The translations under genes and the position numbers were made by a program. Below are positions 1 to 7,260 of a stretch of 24,669 nt of DNA, piece by piece (position 1 is the first letter of the stretch; the number at the start of each line of letters is the position of its first letter). The notes under the pieces were generated by a model that did not search any database, had not been told where the DNA came from, and saw only the letters and a program-made list of their open reading frames with translations. The stretch spans positions 1 through 24,669 of the forward strand of contig JAHACW010000035.1 of NCBI GenBank assembly GCA_018375675.1, given 5' to 3'. This DNA comes from Actinomyces sp. (GTDB lineage: Bacteria > Actinomycetota > Actinomycetes > Actinomycetales > Actinomycetaceae).

Positions 1-60
1 AATTGGCCACCCCGTGAACGCGCCGGGCGCTCGCTGCCCAGTGCTGACATGATAGGAACC

Positions 61-843
61 ATGACGAACCACACGAAGCCGACGTTGTTGATTTCCAACG
101 TCCTGCCGGCACGCCCGGGGGACGAGGCATACAACAACATCTGCATGCGCCTGTGGGATCGTCTTCTTGAGGCTGCGCTGCCGAACTGGAACGTCATCCG
201 CGAATACGCGCAGGAAGACGGCGCTGAGGGTGCCGCTCTGCGCGCCCAGCACGCCGACGCGATCGTCATCATGGGCGGCGAAGATGTCCACCCCAGCCTG
301 TACGGCGCTTCCCAGGGGTACGAGGCCGAGGGGCGCCACTGGTACCGCGCCGACCGCGGACAGATCGCCCTCGTCGACTACGCCGTGCGCACGGGCACCC
401 CGCTCCTGGGCATCTGCCGCGGCATGCAGATCATCAACACGGCGCTCGGTGGCACGCTCGAGCAGCACATCGAGGGTGCGGACGGCACCCACACGAACAA
501 CCGGATCCTGTCCGATCACCGCTTCATCCGCCATAGCGTGCGCGTCGGCGAGGGAACTAACCTCGAGCGCGCCCTGGCCCCCGTCCTCACCGACTCCGAG
601 CTGGTCATCTCGTCGGCGCACCACCAGCGCGTGGATCGCCTCGCGCAGGGCCTCCAGGTCAGCGCGCAGGCCCCCGACGGCACGATCGAGGCCATCGAGT
701 CAATCGACGCTCCCGTCATCGGCGTGCAGTGGCACCCGGAGGACCCCGCCGCCGACATCAACCAGCTGCGCGCCCTCCTCGGCCACCTGGACGCCCGCCG
801 CGCCCCCCGCCTGGAGAGGGCCTCGACTACCCTGGTCGCATGA
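61..843 (+). CDS. Class I glutamine amidotransferase / gamma-glutamyl-GABA hydrolase family (peptidase C26)
   Basis: The product resembles PuuD-type enzymes, which hydrolyse gamma-glutamyl amides such as gamma-glutamyl-GABA in the cytoplasm. Numbering from an in-frame ATG at 49, the nucleophile elbow GICRGMQ places the catalytic Cys at 123, and GVQWHPE places His229 and Glu231, so the triad is complete. The stand-alone length of about 260 residues fits peptidase C26 rather than a domain of a biosynthetic enzyme. I prefer the ATG at 61. A CATGAT hexamer seven bases upstream could make it leaderless, and an AGGA lies at 54-57, although only three bases from the start. The ATG at 49 has no recognisable ribosome site. 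The stop overlaps the start of the next gene (ATGA), so the two are probably co-translated. The substrate is not identifiable from sequence, and no putrescine pathway genes are nearby. Confidence 0.85.
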   Translation: MTNHTKPTLLISNVLPARPGDEAYNNICMRLWDRLLEAALPNWNVIREYAQEDGAEGAALRAQHADAIVIMGGEDVHPSLYGASQGYEAEGRHWYRADRGQIALVDYAVRTGTPLLGICRGMQIINTALGGTLEQHIEGADGTHTNNRILSDHRFIRHSVRVGEGTNLERALAPVLTDSELVISSAHHQRVDRLAQGLQVSAQAPDGTIEAIESIDAPVIGVQWHPEDPAADINQLRALLGHLDARRAPRLERASTTLVA

Positions 844-1511
844 CCATCTCCCCGGGAACGAACTTCGACGACCCCCGATTCCGCGACGACGAGCGCACGC
901 CCGCCCAGCGCCTGGAAGCCGGCGCCTACTACGTCGCGGACGACGAACTCTCCGCGCTCACGAAGCGCGCGGTACGCGTCCTGAGCCTCTACGAGCAGGC
1001 GCACCCCAGCGACCCGGACATCGCCCGCTACCTGCTCGCCCAGGTTCTCGGCCGGGTGGGGGAGGGCGTCGACATCCGGCCTCCGCTACGTGTCGACTAC
1101 GGGTACAACATCTCCATTGGCGACGGTTCCTGGGCCAACTACGGCCTGACCGTGCTCGACGTCGCCCCGGTCGTCATCGGCGCCGACGTGCTCATCGGCC
1201 CGAACTGCTCGCTTTACACGGCGATCCACCCGACCGAGCCCGGGCCTCGTCGAGCGAAATGGGAGTCCTCAGCGCCGATCACCCTCGAAGATAACGTGTG
1301 GCTGGGCGGCTCTGTCGTCGTGTGCCCCGGCGTGACTATCGGCGAAAACTCGATCATCGGAGCCGGCGCCGTCGTCACCCGAGACATCCCCGCCAACTGC
1401 ATCGCGGTCGGCAACCCTGCCCGCGTCATCAAAGACCTGGATCCCACTACCCCGCGCGCGATCGAAGCGGCGGGTGTCGGAGTCATCGCACACACGGGAG
1501 ATTACGCATGA
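840..1511 (+). CDS. Hexapeptide-repeat sugar O-acetyltransferase (maltose/galactoside acetyltransferase family)
   Basis: This is a 223-residue left-handed beta-helix acetyltransferase expected to move acetyl from acetyl-CoA to a sugar hydroxyl in the cytoplasm. The N-terminus (about 21-60, with AGAYYVADDEL) is the helical cap typical of maltose/NodL/LacA acetyltransferases. From about 85 to 200 there are hexapeptide turns such as VVIGADVLIGPNC and VTIGENSIIGAGAVV. The segment AIHP gives the probable catalytic His130, and GNPARVIKDL is the usual end of the helix. A longer frame is open upstream, but the ATG at 840 overlaps the previous stop and gives the family start, so I use it. The last codons overlap the start of the deformylase gene (ATGA). 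The natural acceptor sugar is unknown; symbols such as maa or lacA would be guesses. Confidence 0.88.
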   Translation: MTISPGTNFDDPRFRDDERTPAQRLEAGAYYVADDELSALTKRAVRVLSLYEQAHPSDPDIARYLLAQVLGRVGEGVDIRPPLRVDYGYNISIGDGSWANYGLTVLDVAPVVIGADVLIGPNCSLYTAIHPTEPGPRRAKWESSAPITLEDNVWLGGSVVVCPGVTIGENSIIGAGAVVTRDIPANCIAVGNPARVIKDLDPTTPRAIEAAGVGVIAHTGDYA

Positions 1512-2146
1512 GCATCCTGCCGATCTGCATCACGGGCGAACCGGTCCTGCACCAGGTCGCGGCCCCGATCGAGTCTTTCGATTCGGAGCTGAGTGACCTC
1601 GCCGCCGATATGATCGAGACGATGCACGCCGCGCCCGGCGTCGGCCTCGCCGCACCCCAGGTGGGCGTCGGATCCCAGATCTTCGTGTGGAGGTATTCGG
1701 GCGCCGGATCCTTCGATTCCTACTACCGAGACGTCCTCCAGCTCGACGAAGGCCCTGCGCGCGGCTTCAACATGGCGCTCAGCGGCGTCGTCATCAACCC
1801 CACGCTCGACCTCGTGTGGGACGCAGAAGGAGCGGGCGCAATCCTGCCCGAGAAACCCGACATGATGCGCGAGTCCGAGGGCTGCCTATCAGTGCCCGGC
1901 TACGGCTACCCCCTACGGCGCGCGCTCGGCGCGGTCCTGCGCGGCTACGACGTGGACGGCAACGCCATCGAGGTGAGCGCCCGCGGGTGGCTCGCGCGCA
2001 TCTTCCAGCACGAATACGACCACCTGCAGGGGACCCTCTACATCGACCGCCTCGAGGCACCCTACGCCGACGAGGCCCAGCGGGTCATTGCCGAGTGCGG
2101 GTGGGGCTCCTGCGGACACACGTGGACCCCGGGGGAGCGAGCCTAA
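1508..2146 (+). CDS. def: Peptide deformylase
   Basis: This enzyme removes the N-formyl group from nascent proteins, releasing formate. All three family motifs are present: GVGLAAPQ (44-51), EGCLS (124-128) and QHEYDH (167-172). Cys126, His168 and His172 are the metal ligands and Glu169 is the catalytic base. At 212 residues it is longer than the E. coli enzyme (169). The gap between motif 1 and the metal Cys is about 75 residues against about 40 in E. coli, and holds an inserted segment near 62-95. The C-terminal tail with WGSCGHTWTPGE looks like the tail common in actinobacterial deformylases. The start overlaps the preceding stop. The open frame extends further upstream, but the ATG at 1508 matches the family N-terminus (ILPICITGEPVLHQVA). 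It converges on the pyruvate formate-lyase operon, with only 33 bases between stops. Confidence 0.95.
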   Translation: MSILPICITGEPVLHQVAAPIESFDSELSDLAADMIETMHAAPGVGLAAPQVGVGSQIFVWRYSGAGSFDSYYRDVLQLDEGPARGFNMALSGVVINPTLDLVWDAEGAGAILPEKPDMMRESEGCLSVPGYGYPLRRALGAVLRGYDVDGNAIEVSARGWLARIFQHEYDHLQGTLYIDRLEAPYADEAQRVIAECGWGSCGHTWTPGERA

Positions 2147-2179
2147 GCCGCTTCCTCCCGGGGTCCCGGTACGAACGCG

Positions 2180-3058
2180 TCAGTGGACCAGGAAGCCCAG
2201 AGAACGGAAGTAGTTGCGGACCTCCTCGGTGGCCTCGGGCGTGGGGGCCTTCGTGTCCTCCAGGTGGTATTCCAGACCCAGCGAGTGCCACTTGTCCTTG
2301 CCCAGCTGGTGGAAGGGGAGGACCTCAACACGATCGATGACGTCCTTCCATCGCGAGACGATCTCGCCGACCTGACGCACGTTCTCGGGGTCATCGGTCA
2401 GACCCGGAACCAGCACGAAGCGGATCCACATGCGGGTGGCGCCACCGCGAGCCGCGATGCGGTCGCCAAACTCGATCGTGGGCGCCAGGGAACGGCCCGT
2501 CGCCTTCTTGTAGGTCTCCTCGTTGCCGCTCTTGACGTCCAGGAGCACGAGATCAATGGCATCGAGCATCTCGTCGTCGCAGTTCGCGCCCAGGAAACCG
2601 GAGGTATCGATGCAGGTGTGCACGCCCATCTCCTTGGCACCCATGAGGATGCGCTTGGCGAACTGGGGCTGCATGAGGACCTCGCCACCGGACAGGGTGA
2701 TACCGCCCTTCGTCGTGCGGAAAATGCGGCGGTAGCGGGCAATGCGTGAGAGCAGCTCCGTGTCGGACACCGGAGCGCCGTCCTTCATAAGGAACGTGTC
2801 GGGGTTGTGGCAGTACAGGCAGCGCAGCGGGCAGCCGTTGAGGAAGACCGTCATGCGCGTGCCGGGGCCGTCAACGGCGGTGACGAGCTCCCAGGAGTGA
2901 ATGGAACCCAGCGTGCCCTCACGCATGCGACGCAGGCGCTCGGAGCGCTCCAGATCCGTGATCTCCTCCAGACCTTCGACGCCAGCGCCGACGGTACGGG
3001 ATTGGGGAGCTTGGAAATCCTGCTCACGGAACGTGGGAAGAGCGAGGGACTGCGACAT
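2180..3058 (-). CDS. pflA: Pyruvate formate-lyase activating enzyme (radical SAM)
   Basis: This radical-SAM protein uses a [4Fe-4S] cluster and S-adenosylmethionine to install the glycyl radical on pyruvate formate-lyase under anoxic conditions. The cluster motif is C76-PLR-C80-LY-C83, followed by HNPD. A GGE motif (LSGGEVLMQ), which binds the SAM amino group, lies further on. The core from SIHSWELVTAVDGPGTR onward aligns with E. coli PflA (246 residues). Here there are about 46 extra N-terminal residues, rich in charged residues and without a recognisable domain. The start at 3058 is supported by AAGGA a few bases upstream; an internal ATG at 2926 would give the standard length but looks less likely. 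It is the last gene of the operon after pflB and the small glycyl-radical gene, separated from the latter by 137 bases containing a strong hairpin. Confidence 0.95.
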   Translation of the reverse strand: MSQSLALPTFREQDFQAPQSRTVGAGVEGLEEITDLERSERLRRMREGTLGSIHSWELVTAVDGPGTRMTVFLNGCPLRCLYCHNPDTFLMKDGAPVSDTELLSRIARYRRIFRTTKGGITLSGGEVLMQPQFAKRILMGAKEMGVHTCIDTSGFLGANCDDEMLDAIDLVLLDVKSGNEETYKKATGRSLAPTIEFGDRIAARGGATRMWIRFVLVPGLTDDPENVRQVGEIVSRWKDVIDRVEVLPFHQLGKDKWHSLGLEYHLEDTKAPTPEATEEVRNYFRSLGFLVH

Positions 3059-3151
3059 GTTTCCTTCTTCGCGGTTGAGTGGGAGCGGTGGCCGTGATGG
3101 GAACGAGGCCGTGGATCGTCAGCGGTGCGCGCCGACGTGGGCAGACATAGT

Positions 3152-3184
3152 AGTGGGGCGCCGAGCGTTGCCCGACGCCCCACT
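3152..3184 (-). terminator. Strong hairpin between the glycyl-radical gene and pflA
   Basis: Inverted repeat of 12 bases: 3152-3163 pairs with 3173-3184 around a 9-base loop, fully complementary if one G-U pair is allowed. It begins 11 bases downstream of the small gene's stop. No T-run follows on the minus strand, so it is more likely an attenuating or RNA-protecting/processing element than a complete intrinsic terminator. It would let pflA be made at a lower level than the upstream subunits. The structure is seen in the sequence; its function is inferred. Confidence 0.6.
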
Positions 3185-3195
3185 CCAATCAGCTA

Positions 3196-3447
3196 TCAGG
3201 CCGAGTGGTGGAAGGTGCGGGACAGGACGTCCAGCTGCTGCTCACGGGTGAGCTTGACGAAGTTAACGGCGTAGCCGGAAACGCGAACGGTCAGGTTCGG
3301 GTACTTCTCGGGGTGCTCCATGGCGTCCTTCAGCGTGGACTCCTCGAGAACGTTGATGTTCGCGTGGTACAGGCCTTCCTTGTCGCCGCGCTCTTCGCGG
3401 GCGGCCTTCATGTCGGCGAGGCGCTCTTCGTAGGTCTTGGTTGCCAT
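3196..3447 (-). CDS. grcA: Stand-alone glycyl-radical subunit of pyruvate formate-lyase (GrcA/YfiD-like)
   Basis: This 83-residue protein corresponds to the C-terminal end of ordinary pyruvate formate-lyase. Residues 28-83 align with the last roughly 55 residues of E. coli PflB, including [10 protein letters not shown] (41-50), the glycyl loop RVSGYAV (55-61, radical site Gly58) and the ending [14 protein letters not shown]. coli GrcA (127 residues) is a spare part that rescues oxygen-cleaved PflB. Here the neighbouring PflB lacks this segment altogether, so the small protein is probably an essential subunit. The first 25 residues are charged and helical-looking. The start at 3447 has an excellent ribosome site (AGGAG, seven bases upstream). 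The gene lies 123 bases downstream of the pflB stop, in the same reading frame, with two hairpins between them. It is likely activated by PflA, encoded next. Confidence 0.93.
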   Translation of the reverse strand: MATKTYEERLADMKAAREERGDKEGLYHANINVLEESTLKDAMEHPEKYPNLTVRVSGYAVNFVKLTREQQLDVLSRTFHHSA

Positions 3448-3506
3448 AACATTTCTCCTTTTGTGAAACTCCGGCGGTGCCGGCTTGGGTGGGTCGCGGT
3501 GCGGCT

Positions 3507-3561
3507 CACCCACGAGTGGTGGGTGGCGGGGATCAACACGGGCCACGCATCGATCCCCGCC
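3507..3561 (-). promoter_or_regulatory. Double hairpin between pflB and the glycyl-radical gene
   Basis: Two inverted repeats sit between the genes. CACCCAC (3507-3513) pairs with GTGGGTG (3519-3525) around a 5-base loop. GGCGGGGATC (3525-3534) pairs with GATCCCCGCC (3552-3561) around a 17-base loop. They share position 3525, so they may form alternately or stack. There is no T-run after either. They could stabilise a processed 3' end of the pflB message or set the ratio of the two subunits. The structures are visible; the role is inferred. Confidence 0.55.
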
Positions 3562-3570
3562 GATGGTGGA

Positions 3571-5676
3571 TCAGTAGCCCTTGGTGCCGTCGTAGGCGCA
3601 GGAATCGTCCGGAACGAAGCCGGCGTCGAGGATGCCGACCAGGTTCTGAATCTGCTCTTCCTTGGAGCGGCCCAGGCCCTGCGGGGTGATCGTGTTCGTC
3701 AGCGAGATACCGTCGAGGGCGTCGTTGTAGTCCAGCTTGCCGACCGACAGCATGGAGGCGACCATGCCGTGCGTGTCGATGCCGTTCTCCGGGTTCGCGC
3801 CGGGGGCGAAGGGGGTGCCCTTCTGGTGGCCCGACGGGAAGGAACCGGTGGCCTTGCCGTAGACGACGTTCGAGGTGATCGTCAGAACCGACTGGGTCGG
3901 GATCGCGTCGCGGTACATGGGGATGGCGCGGATCTTGTCCATGACGGTGTGGACGACGGTCGCGGCGATGTCGTCGGCGCGGTCATCGTCGTTGCCGTAG
4001 GTCGGGAAGTCGCCCTCGGTGCGGTAGTCGACGACCAGGCCGGTCTCGTCGCGGATCGGGTAGACCTTCGCGTACTTGATGGCGGCCAGCGAGTCGGCAA
4101 CGATGGACAGGCCGGCGATGCCGCAGCCCATGGTGCGAATGATCTCGGAGTCGTGCAGCGCCATCTCGATGGACTCGTAGGCGTAGCGATCGTGGCAGTA
4201 GTGGATGATGTTGAGGGCCTCGACGTAGGTACCAACGACCCAGTCCAGCATCTCCTCGTAGCGCTTCCACACGTCATCGAAGTCGAGCGGGCCGTCACCC
4301 TGGACGGGCTCGTAGCCTTCCATGACCTGCTTGCCGCTCATCTCGTCGCGGCCGCCGTTGATGGCGTAGAGCAGGGCCTTGGCGGCGTTCACACGCGCGC
4401 CGAAGAACTGCATCTGCTTGCCGACCTTCATGGGGGAGACACAGCATGCGATGGCGGCGTCGTCGCCCCAGTGGGCGCGGATCTGCGGATCGGACTCGTA
4501 CTGGATCGACGAGGTGTCGATCGAGATGAGGGCGCAGAACTCCTTGTAGCCGCGGGGCAGGTTCTCGTCCCAGAAGATGGTGATGTTCGGCTCGGGGGCC
4601 GGGCCGAGGTTGACCAGCGTCTGGAGCAGACGGAACGAGGTCTTGGTGACCAGCGTACGGCCGTCGTCGCCGAAGCCAGCGTCCGACCAGGTGGCCCAGT
4701 AGGGGTCGCCCGAGAAGATCTGGTCGTAGGCGATGGTGCGCAGGAAGCGGGTGATGCGCAGCTTGATGACGAGGGCGTCGATGATCTCCTGCGCGCCGGA
4801 CTCATCCAGCGTGCCGTTCTTCAGATCGCGCTCGAAGTAGACATCGAAGAAGCCGGACAGTCGGCCGATCGACATGGCGGCGCCGTCCTGGGACTTCACG
4901 GAGGCCAGGTAGCCGAAGTAGGTCCACTGCACGGCCTCGTGAGCGTTGGTGGCCGGGCCGGAGATGTCGTAGCCGTAGGACTGCGCCAGGTTCTTCAGCT
5001 TCTTGAGGGCCTTGATCTGCTCGGAGTGCTCCTCGCGGTAACGCGCCCAGTGCTCGGAGAAGGGCTCGTTCGCGTAGCGATCCTTGTCCTTTTCCTTCTC
5101 GGCGATGAGGTGGTCAACGCCGTAGAGGGCCACGCGGCGGTAGTCGCCGATGATGCGGCCGCGGCCGTAGGCGTCCGGCAGGCCGGTGATGATGTGGGAG
5201 GAACGAGCAGCACGAATACGCGGCGTGTAGATGTCGAAGACCGCGTCGTTGTGGGTCTTGCGGTACTGGGTGAAGATCTTCTTCACCTCGGGGTTGTACT
5301 CCATGCCGGCCTCGTGGATGGCCGTCTCGACCATACGCCAGCCGCCGTTCGGCATCATCGCACGCTTGAGGGGGGCGTCGGTCTGCAGGCCGACGATCAC
5401 GTCATCGTCCTCGCAGATGTAGCCCGGCTTGAAGGCATCGATGTCAGCGGGGGTGTCCGTGTCGATGTCGAGGATGCGCACCTTGCGCTCTTCGGAGAGG
5501 TACTTCTCTTCGAGAGTGTTCCACACGCGCAGGGTCTTCTCGGTCGGCCCTGCCAGGAACGAGGCGTCGCCCTCGTAGGGGGTGTAGTTCAGCTGGATGA
5601 AGTCACGCACGTCGACCTCATCGCACCAGTTACCCTTTACGAAACCTTCCCAGGCCTTCTGGTCTGCTGTCGTCAT
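3571..5676 (-). CDS. pflB: Pyruvate formate-lyase large subunit, lacking the glycyl-radical domain
   Basis: Formate C-acetyltransferase converts pyruvate and CoA to acetyl-CoA and formate in anaerobic fermentation. The 701-residue product carries the barrel of the family, with the tandem active-site cysteines Cys411-Cys412 in IACCVSPM and the following KQMQFFGARVN. The N-terminus (WEGFVKGNW..DVRDFI) matches the E. coli enzyme. The C-terminus (GANPENG..SVGKL..DGISLTNTI) also follows the family as far as LVGILDAGF, then ends in CAYDGTKGY. The roughly 60 residues that should follow, including the RVSGYA radical loop, are absent and are encoded by the separate downstream gene. E. coli PflB is 760 residues. 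The start at 5676 is preceded by GAGGAAGA. The codon use is highly biased, as in a strongly expressed gene. No formate channel (focA) is adjacent. Confidence 0.95.
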   Translation of the reverse strand: MTTADQKAWEGFVKGNWCDEVDVRDFIQLNYTPYEGDASFLAGPTEKTLRVWNTLEEKYLSEERKVRILDIDTDTPADIDAFKPGYICEDDDVIVGLQTDAPLKRAMMPNGGWRMVETAIHEAGMEYNPEVKKIFTQYRKTHNDAVFDIYTPRIRAARSSHIITGLPDAYGRGRIIGDYRRVALYGVDHLIAEKEKDKDRYANEPFSEHWARYREEHSEQIKALKKLKNLAQSYGYDISGPATNAHEAVQWTYFGYLASVKSQDGAAMSIGRLSGFFDVYFERDLKNGTLDESGAQEIIDALVIKLRITRFLRTIAYDQIFSGDPYWATWSDAGFGDDGRTLVTKTSFRLLQTLVNLGPAPEPNITIFWDENLPRGYKEFCALISIDTSSIQYESDPQIRAHWGDDAAIACCVSPMKVGKQMQFFGARVNAAKALLYAINGGRDEMSGKQVMEGYEPVQGDGPLDFDDVWKRYEEMLDWVVGTYVEALNIIHYCHDRYAYESIEMALHDSEIIRTMGCGIAGLSIVADSLAAIKYAKVYPIRDETGLVVDYRTEGDFPTYGNDDDRADDIAATVVHTVMDKIRAIPMYRDAIPTQSVLTITSNVVYGKATGSFPSGHQKGTPFAPGANPENGIDTHGMVASMLSVGKLDYNDALDGISLTNTITPQGLGRSKEEQIQNLVGILDAGFVPDDSCAYDGTKGY

Positions 5677-5767
5677 TCTTCCTCTTCTCGGATGTCCGTA
5701 TCCCGTTGTGGGGACGGTATGTCAGGAGCAAAACTCCCATGTGCGTCGGATTCCAACGCTTAGGCCC

Positions 5768-5797
5768 ATTGTCCTACGGTCTGGGGGGTCTCCACAA
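5768..5797 (-). promoter_or_regulatory. Candidate pflB promoter
   Basis: Read on the minus strand, TTGTGG (5797-5792) and GACAAT (5773-5768) are separated by 18 bases and would start transcription near 5760, giving a leader of about 85 bases. The -35 match is poor (3 of 6) and the -10 match moderate (4 of 6). A weak promoter needing an activator would suit an anaerobically induced operon. No better pair was found between 5697 and 5880. Confidence 0.3.
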
Positions 5798-5880
5798 CCC
5801 ATATCGACCGACAGTCTATGTTCTCCGTCTCAGGATATGGGTCCAAAGTCTCCGTCGGTCAAATTGTGGGACCAAGGTCC
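5787..5880. promoter_or_regulatory. Cluster of inverted repeats in the pflB-hom divergent control region
   Basis: Several dyads lie here. ACCCATATC (5797-5805) pairs with GATATGGGT (5834-5842). GACCGAC (5806-5812) pairs with GTCGGTC (5853-5859). GGACC-AA-GGTCC lies at 5869-5880. The word TTGTGG followed by GAC or GACC recurs at 5706, on the opposite strand at 5797-5787, and at 5864. None is a clear match to the Fnr (TTGAT-N4-ATCAA) or Rex (TTGTGAA-N4-TTCACAA) consensus as I know them. They are candidate operator sites for a redox or fermentation regulator of pflB, or RNA structure in its leader. Confidence 0.4.
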
Positions 5881-5910
5881 TTAAGAGAGGGGAGGGGCTT
5901 TGACCGCCTA

Positions 5911-5924
5911 CACTGGTACCAGTG
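5911..5924. promoter_or_regulatory. Perfect 14-bp palindrome upstream of hom
   Basis: CACTGGTACCAGTG is a perfect dyad 27 bases before the hom start and 11 bases before its ribosome site. It overlaps TACACT (5909-5914), a possible -10 element, so a bound repressor would block initiation. No acceptable -35 was found. The regulator is unknown; a threonine- or methionine-responsive factor would make sense for hom but is only a guess. Confidence 0.45.
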
Positions 5925-5951
5925 CCCGTCCCACAAAGGAGAAAAAGTCCT

Positions 5952-7259
5952 ATGTCTGCACCCCGTCCTGTTCTCGGAGTTGGCGTTCTTGGAGCCGGAA
6001 CCGTCGGTAGCCAGGTGATTCGTATCCTGCAGTCCAGCCGCGAGGATTTCGCCGCTCGCTCGGGCGCGGAGATGGAGGTGCGCCGCGTCCTCGTCCGCAA
6101 TGTGGATGCCCCTCGTGACGCTCCGATCGACCGCGAACTGCTGACGACCGACCCTGCCGAGGCGATCGACAACATGGATCTTGTCGTCGAGCTGATCGGC
6201 GGCATTGAGCCCGCGCGCACGCTCGTGCTGCGCGCCCTCAACCAGGGCATCTCGGTCGTCACGGGCAACAAGGCCCTCCTGGCCGCGCACGGCCCCGAGC
6301 TATACGAGGCCGCCGCATCCAACGGTGCTGACCTCTACTACGAGGCTGCCGTCGCGGGCGCCGTCCCCGTCGTGTACGGCCTGCGCGAGTCCCTCGCCGG
6401 CGACCGCATCACGACCGTCATGGGCATCGTCAACGGCACGACCAACTTCATCCTGGACGCGATGAGCACCAAGGGCCTGAGCTACGAGGATGCTCTCAAG
6501 CAGGCGCAGGACCTCGGTTTCGCCGAGGCCGACCCCACCGCAGACGTCGAGGGCTTCGACGCCGCGGCCAAGTGCTCCATCCTGGCATCCCTGGCCTTCC
6601 ACACGCGCGTCGGCATCGACGACGTCGCCGTCGAGGGTATCTCCAGCATCACCAAGGAAGACATGGAGGAGGCCGCTCGCGTCGGCCACACCATCAAGCT
6701 CCTGGCAATCGCCGAGCGCCGCATCGGAGAGGACGGCCGCGAGGGCGTCGCCATGCGTGTTCACCCCGCCCAGATTCCCTCCGATCACCCGCTTGCCTCC
6801 GTTGACGGCGCCTTCAACGCGATCCTCGTCGAGGGCGAGGCCGCGGGCCGACTCATGTTCTACGGCCAGGGCGCGGGCGGTGCCCCCACGGCCTCGGCGG
6901 TCCTGTCCGACCTCGTCGCTGCGGCGCATCACCGCGCCTTCGGTGGTCACGCCCCGCGCGAATCCGTCTACGCCCACCTGCCGATCCTCGATCCGGGCTC
7001 GACGCACACCCGCTACCAGATCCGTCTGCAGGTCGAGGATCGCCTGGGCGTCCTGTCCGACGTCGCCGGCATCTTCGCCCGCCACGGCGTCTCCATCCAG
7101 TCCGTGCACCAGCGCAACGACGAGGTGCCCGGCGCCTGTGTCATCGTCGTGACCAGCCACCGTGCCCGCGAGGCAGATCTGCGCGCCGTCGCCCGTGCGC
7201 TGTCCGTCTCCGATGCAGTGCGAGAGGTGACCTCCACGATCCGTGTTGAGGGTGAGTGA
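5952..7259 (+). CDS. hom: Homoserine dehydrogenase
   Basis: The enzyme reduces aspartate semialdehyde to homoserine, the branch point to threonine and methionine. The 435-residue product has the nucleotide-binding motif GVLGAGTVG (11-19), TGNKALL (104-110, with Lys107), EAAVAGAVPVV (131-141), MGIVNGTTNFIL (157-168) and the substrate/dimer block with Asp194 and Asp198 (AEADPTADVEGFDAAAK). A C-terminal ACT domain (about 355-432, VEDRLGVLSDVAGIFARHGV) is the usual site of threonine feedback inhibition. The start at 5952 is chosen because AAAGGAG (5935-5941) lies 10 bases upstream; an earlier in-frame start at 5922 lacks one. It runs divergently from pflB and is followed directly by thrB. This is the monofunctional form, not an aspartokinase fusion. 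Confidence 0.97.
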   Translation: MSAPRPVLGVGVLGAGTVGSQVIRILQSSREDFAARSGAEMEVRRVLVRNVDAPRDAPIDRELLTTDPAEAIDNMDLVVELIGGIEPARTLVLRALNQGISVVTGNKALLAAHGPELYEAAASNGADLYYEAAVAGAVPVVYGLRESLAGDRITTVMGIVNGTTNFILDAMSTKGLSYEDALKQAQDLGFAEADPTADVEGFDAAAKCSILASLAFHTRVGIDDVAVEGISSITKEDMEEAARVGHTIKLLAIAERRIGEDGREGVAMRVHPAQIPSDHPLASVDGAFNAILVEGEAAGRLMFYGQGAGGAPTASAVLSDLVAAAHHRAFGGHAPRESVYAHLPILDPGSTHTRYQIRLQVEDRLGVLSDVAGIFARHGVSIQSVHQRNDEVPGACVIVVTSHRAREADLRAVARALSVSDAVREVTSTIRVEGE

Positions 7260-7260
7260 C

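Noticed and set aside
3205..5763. An 852-codon open frame on the + strand, antisense to pflB and the glycyl-radical gene
   Set aside because: It mirrors highly biased GC-rich codons of the real genes, has no family resemblance and no ribosome site; the minus-strand proteins are unmistakable.
5697..5921. Fnr or Rex binding sites upstream of pflB
   Set aside because: No TTGAT-N4-ATCAA or TTGTGAA-N4-TTCACAA match was found; only the unassigned repeats are reported.
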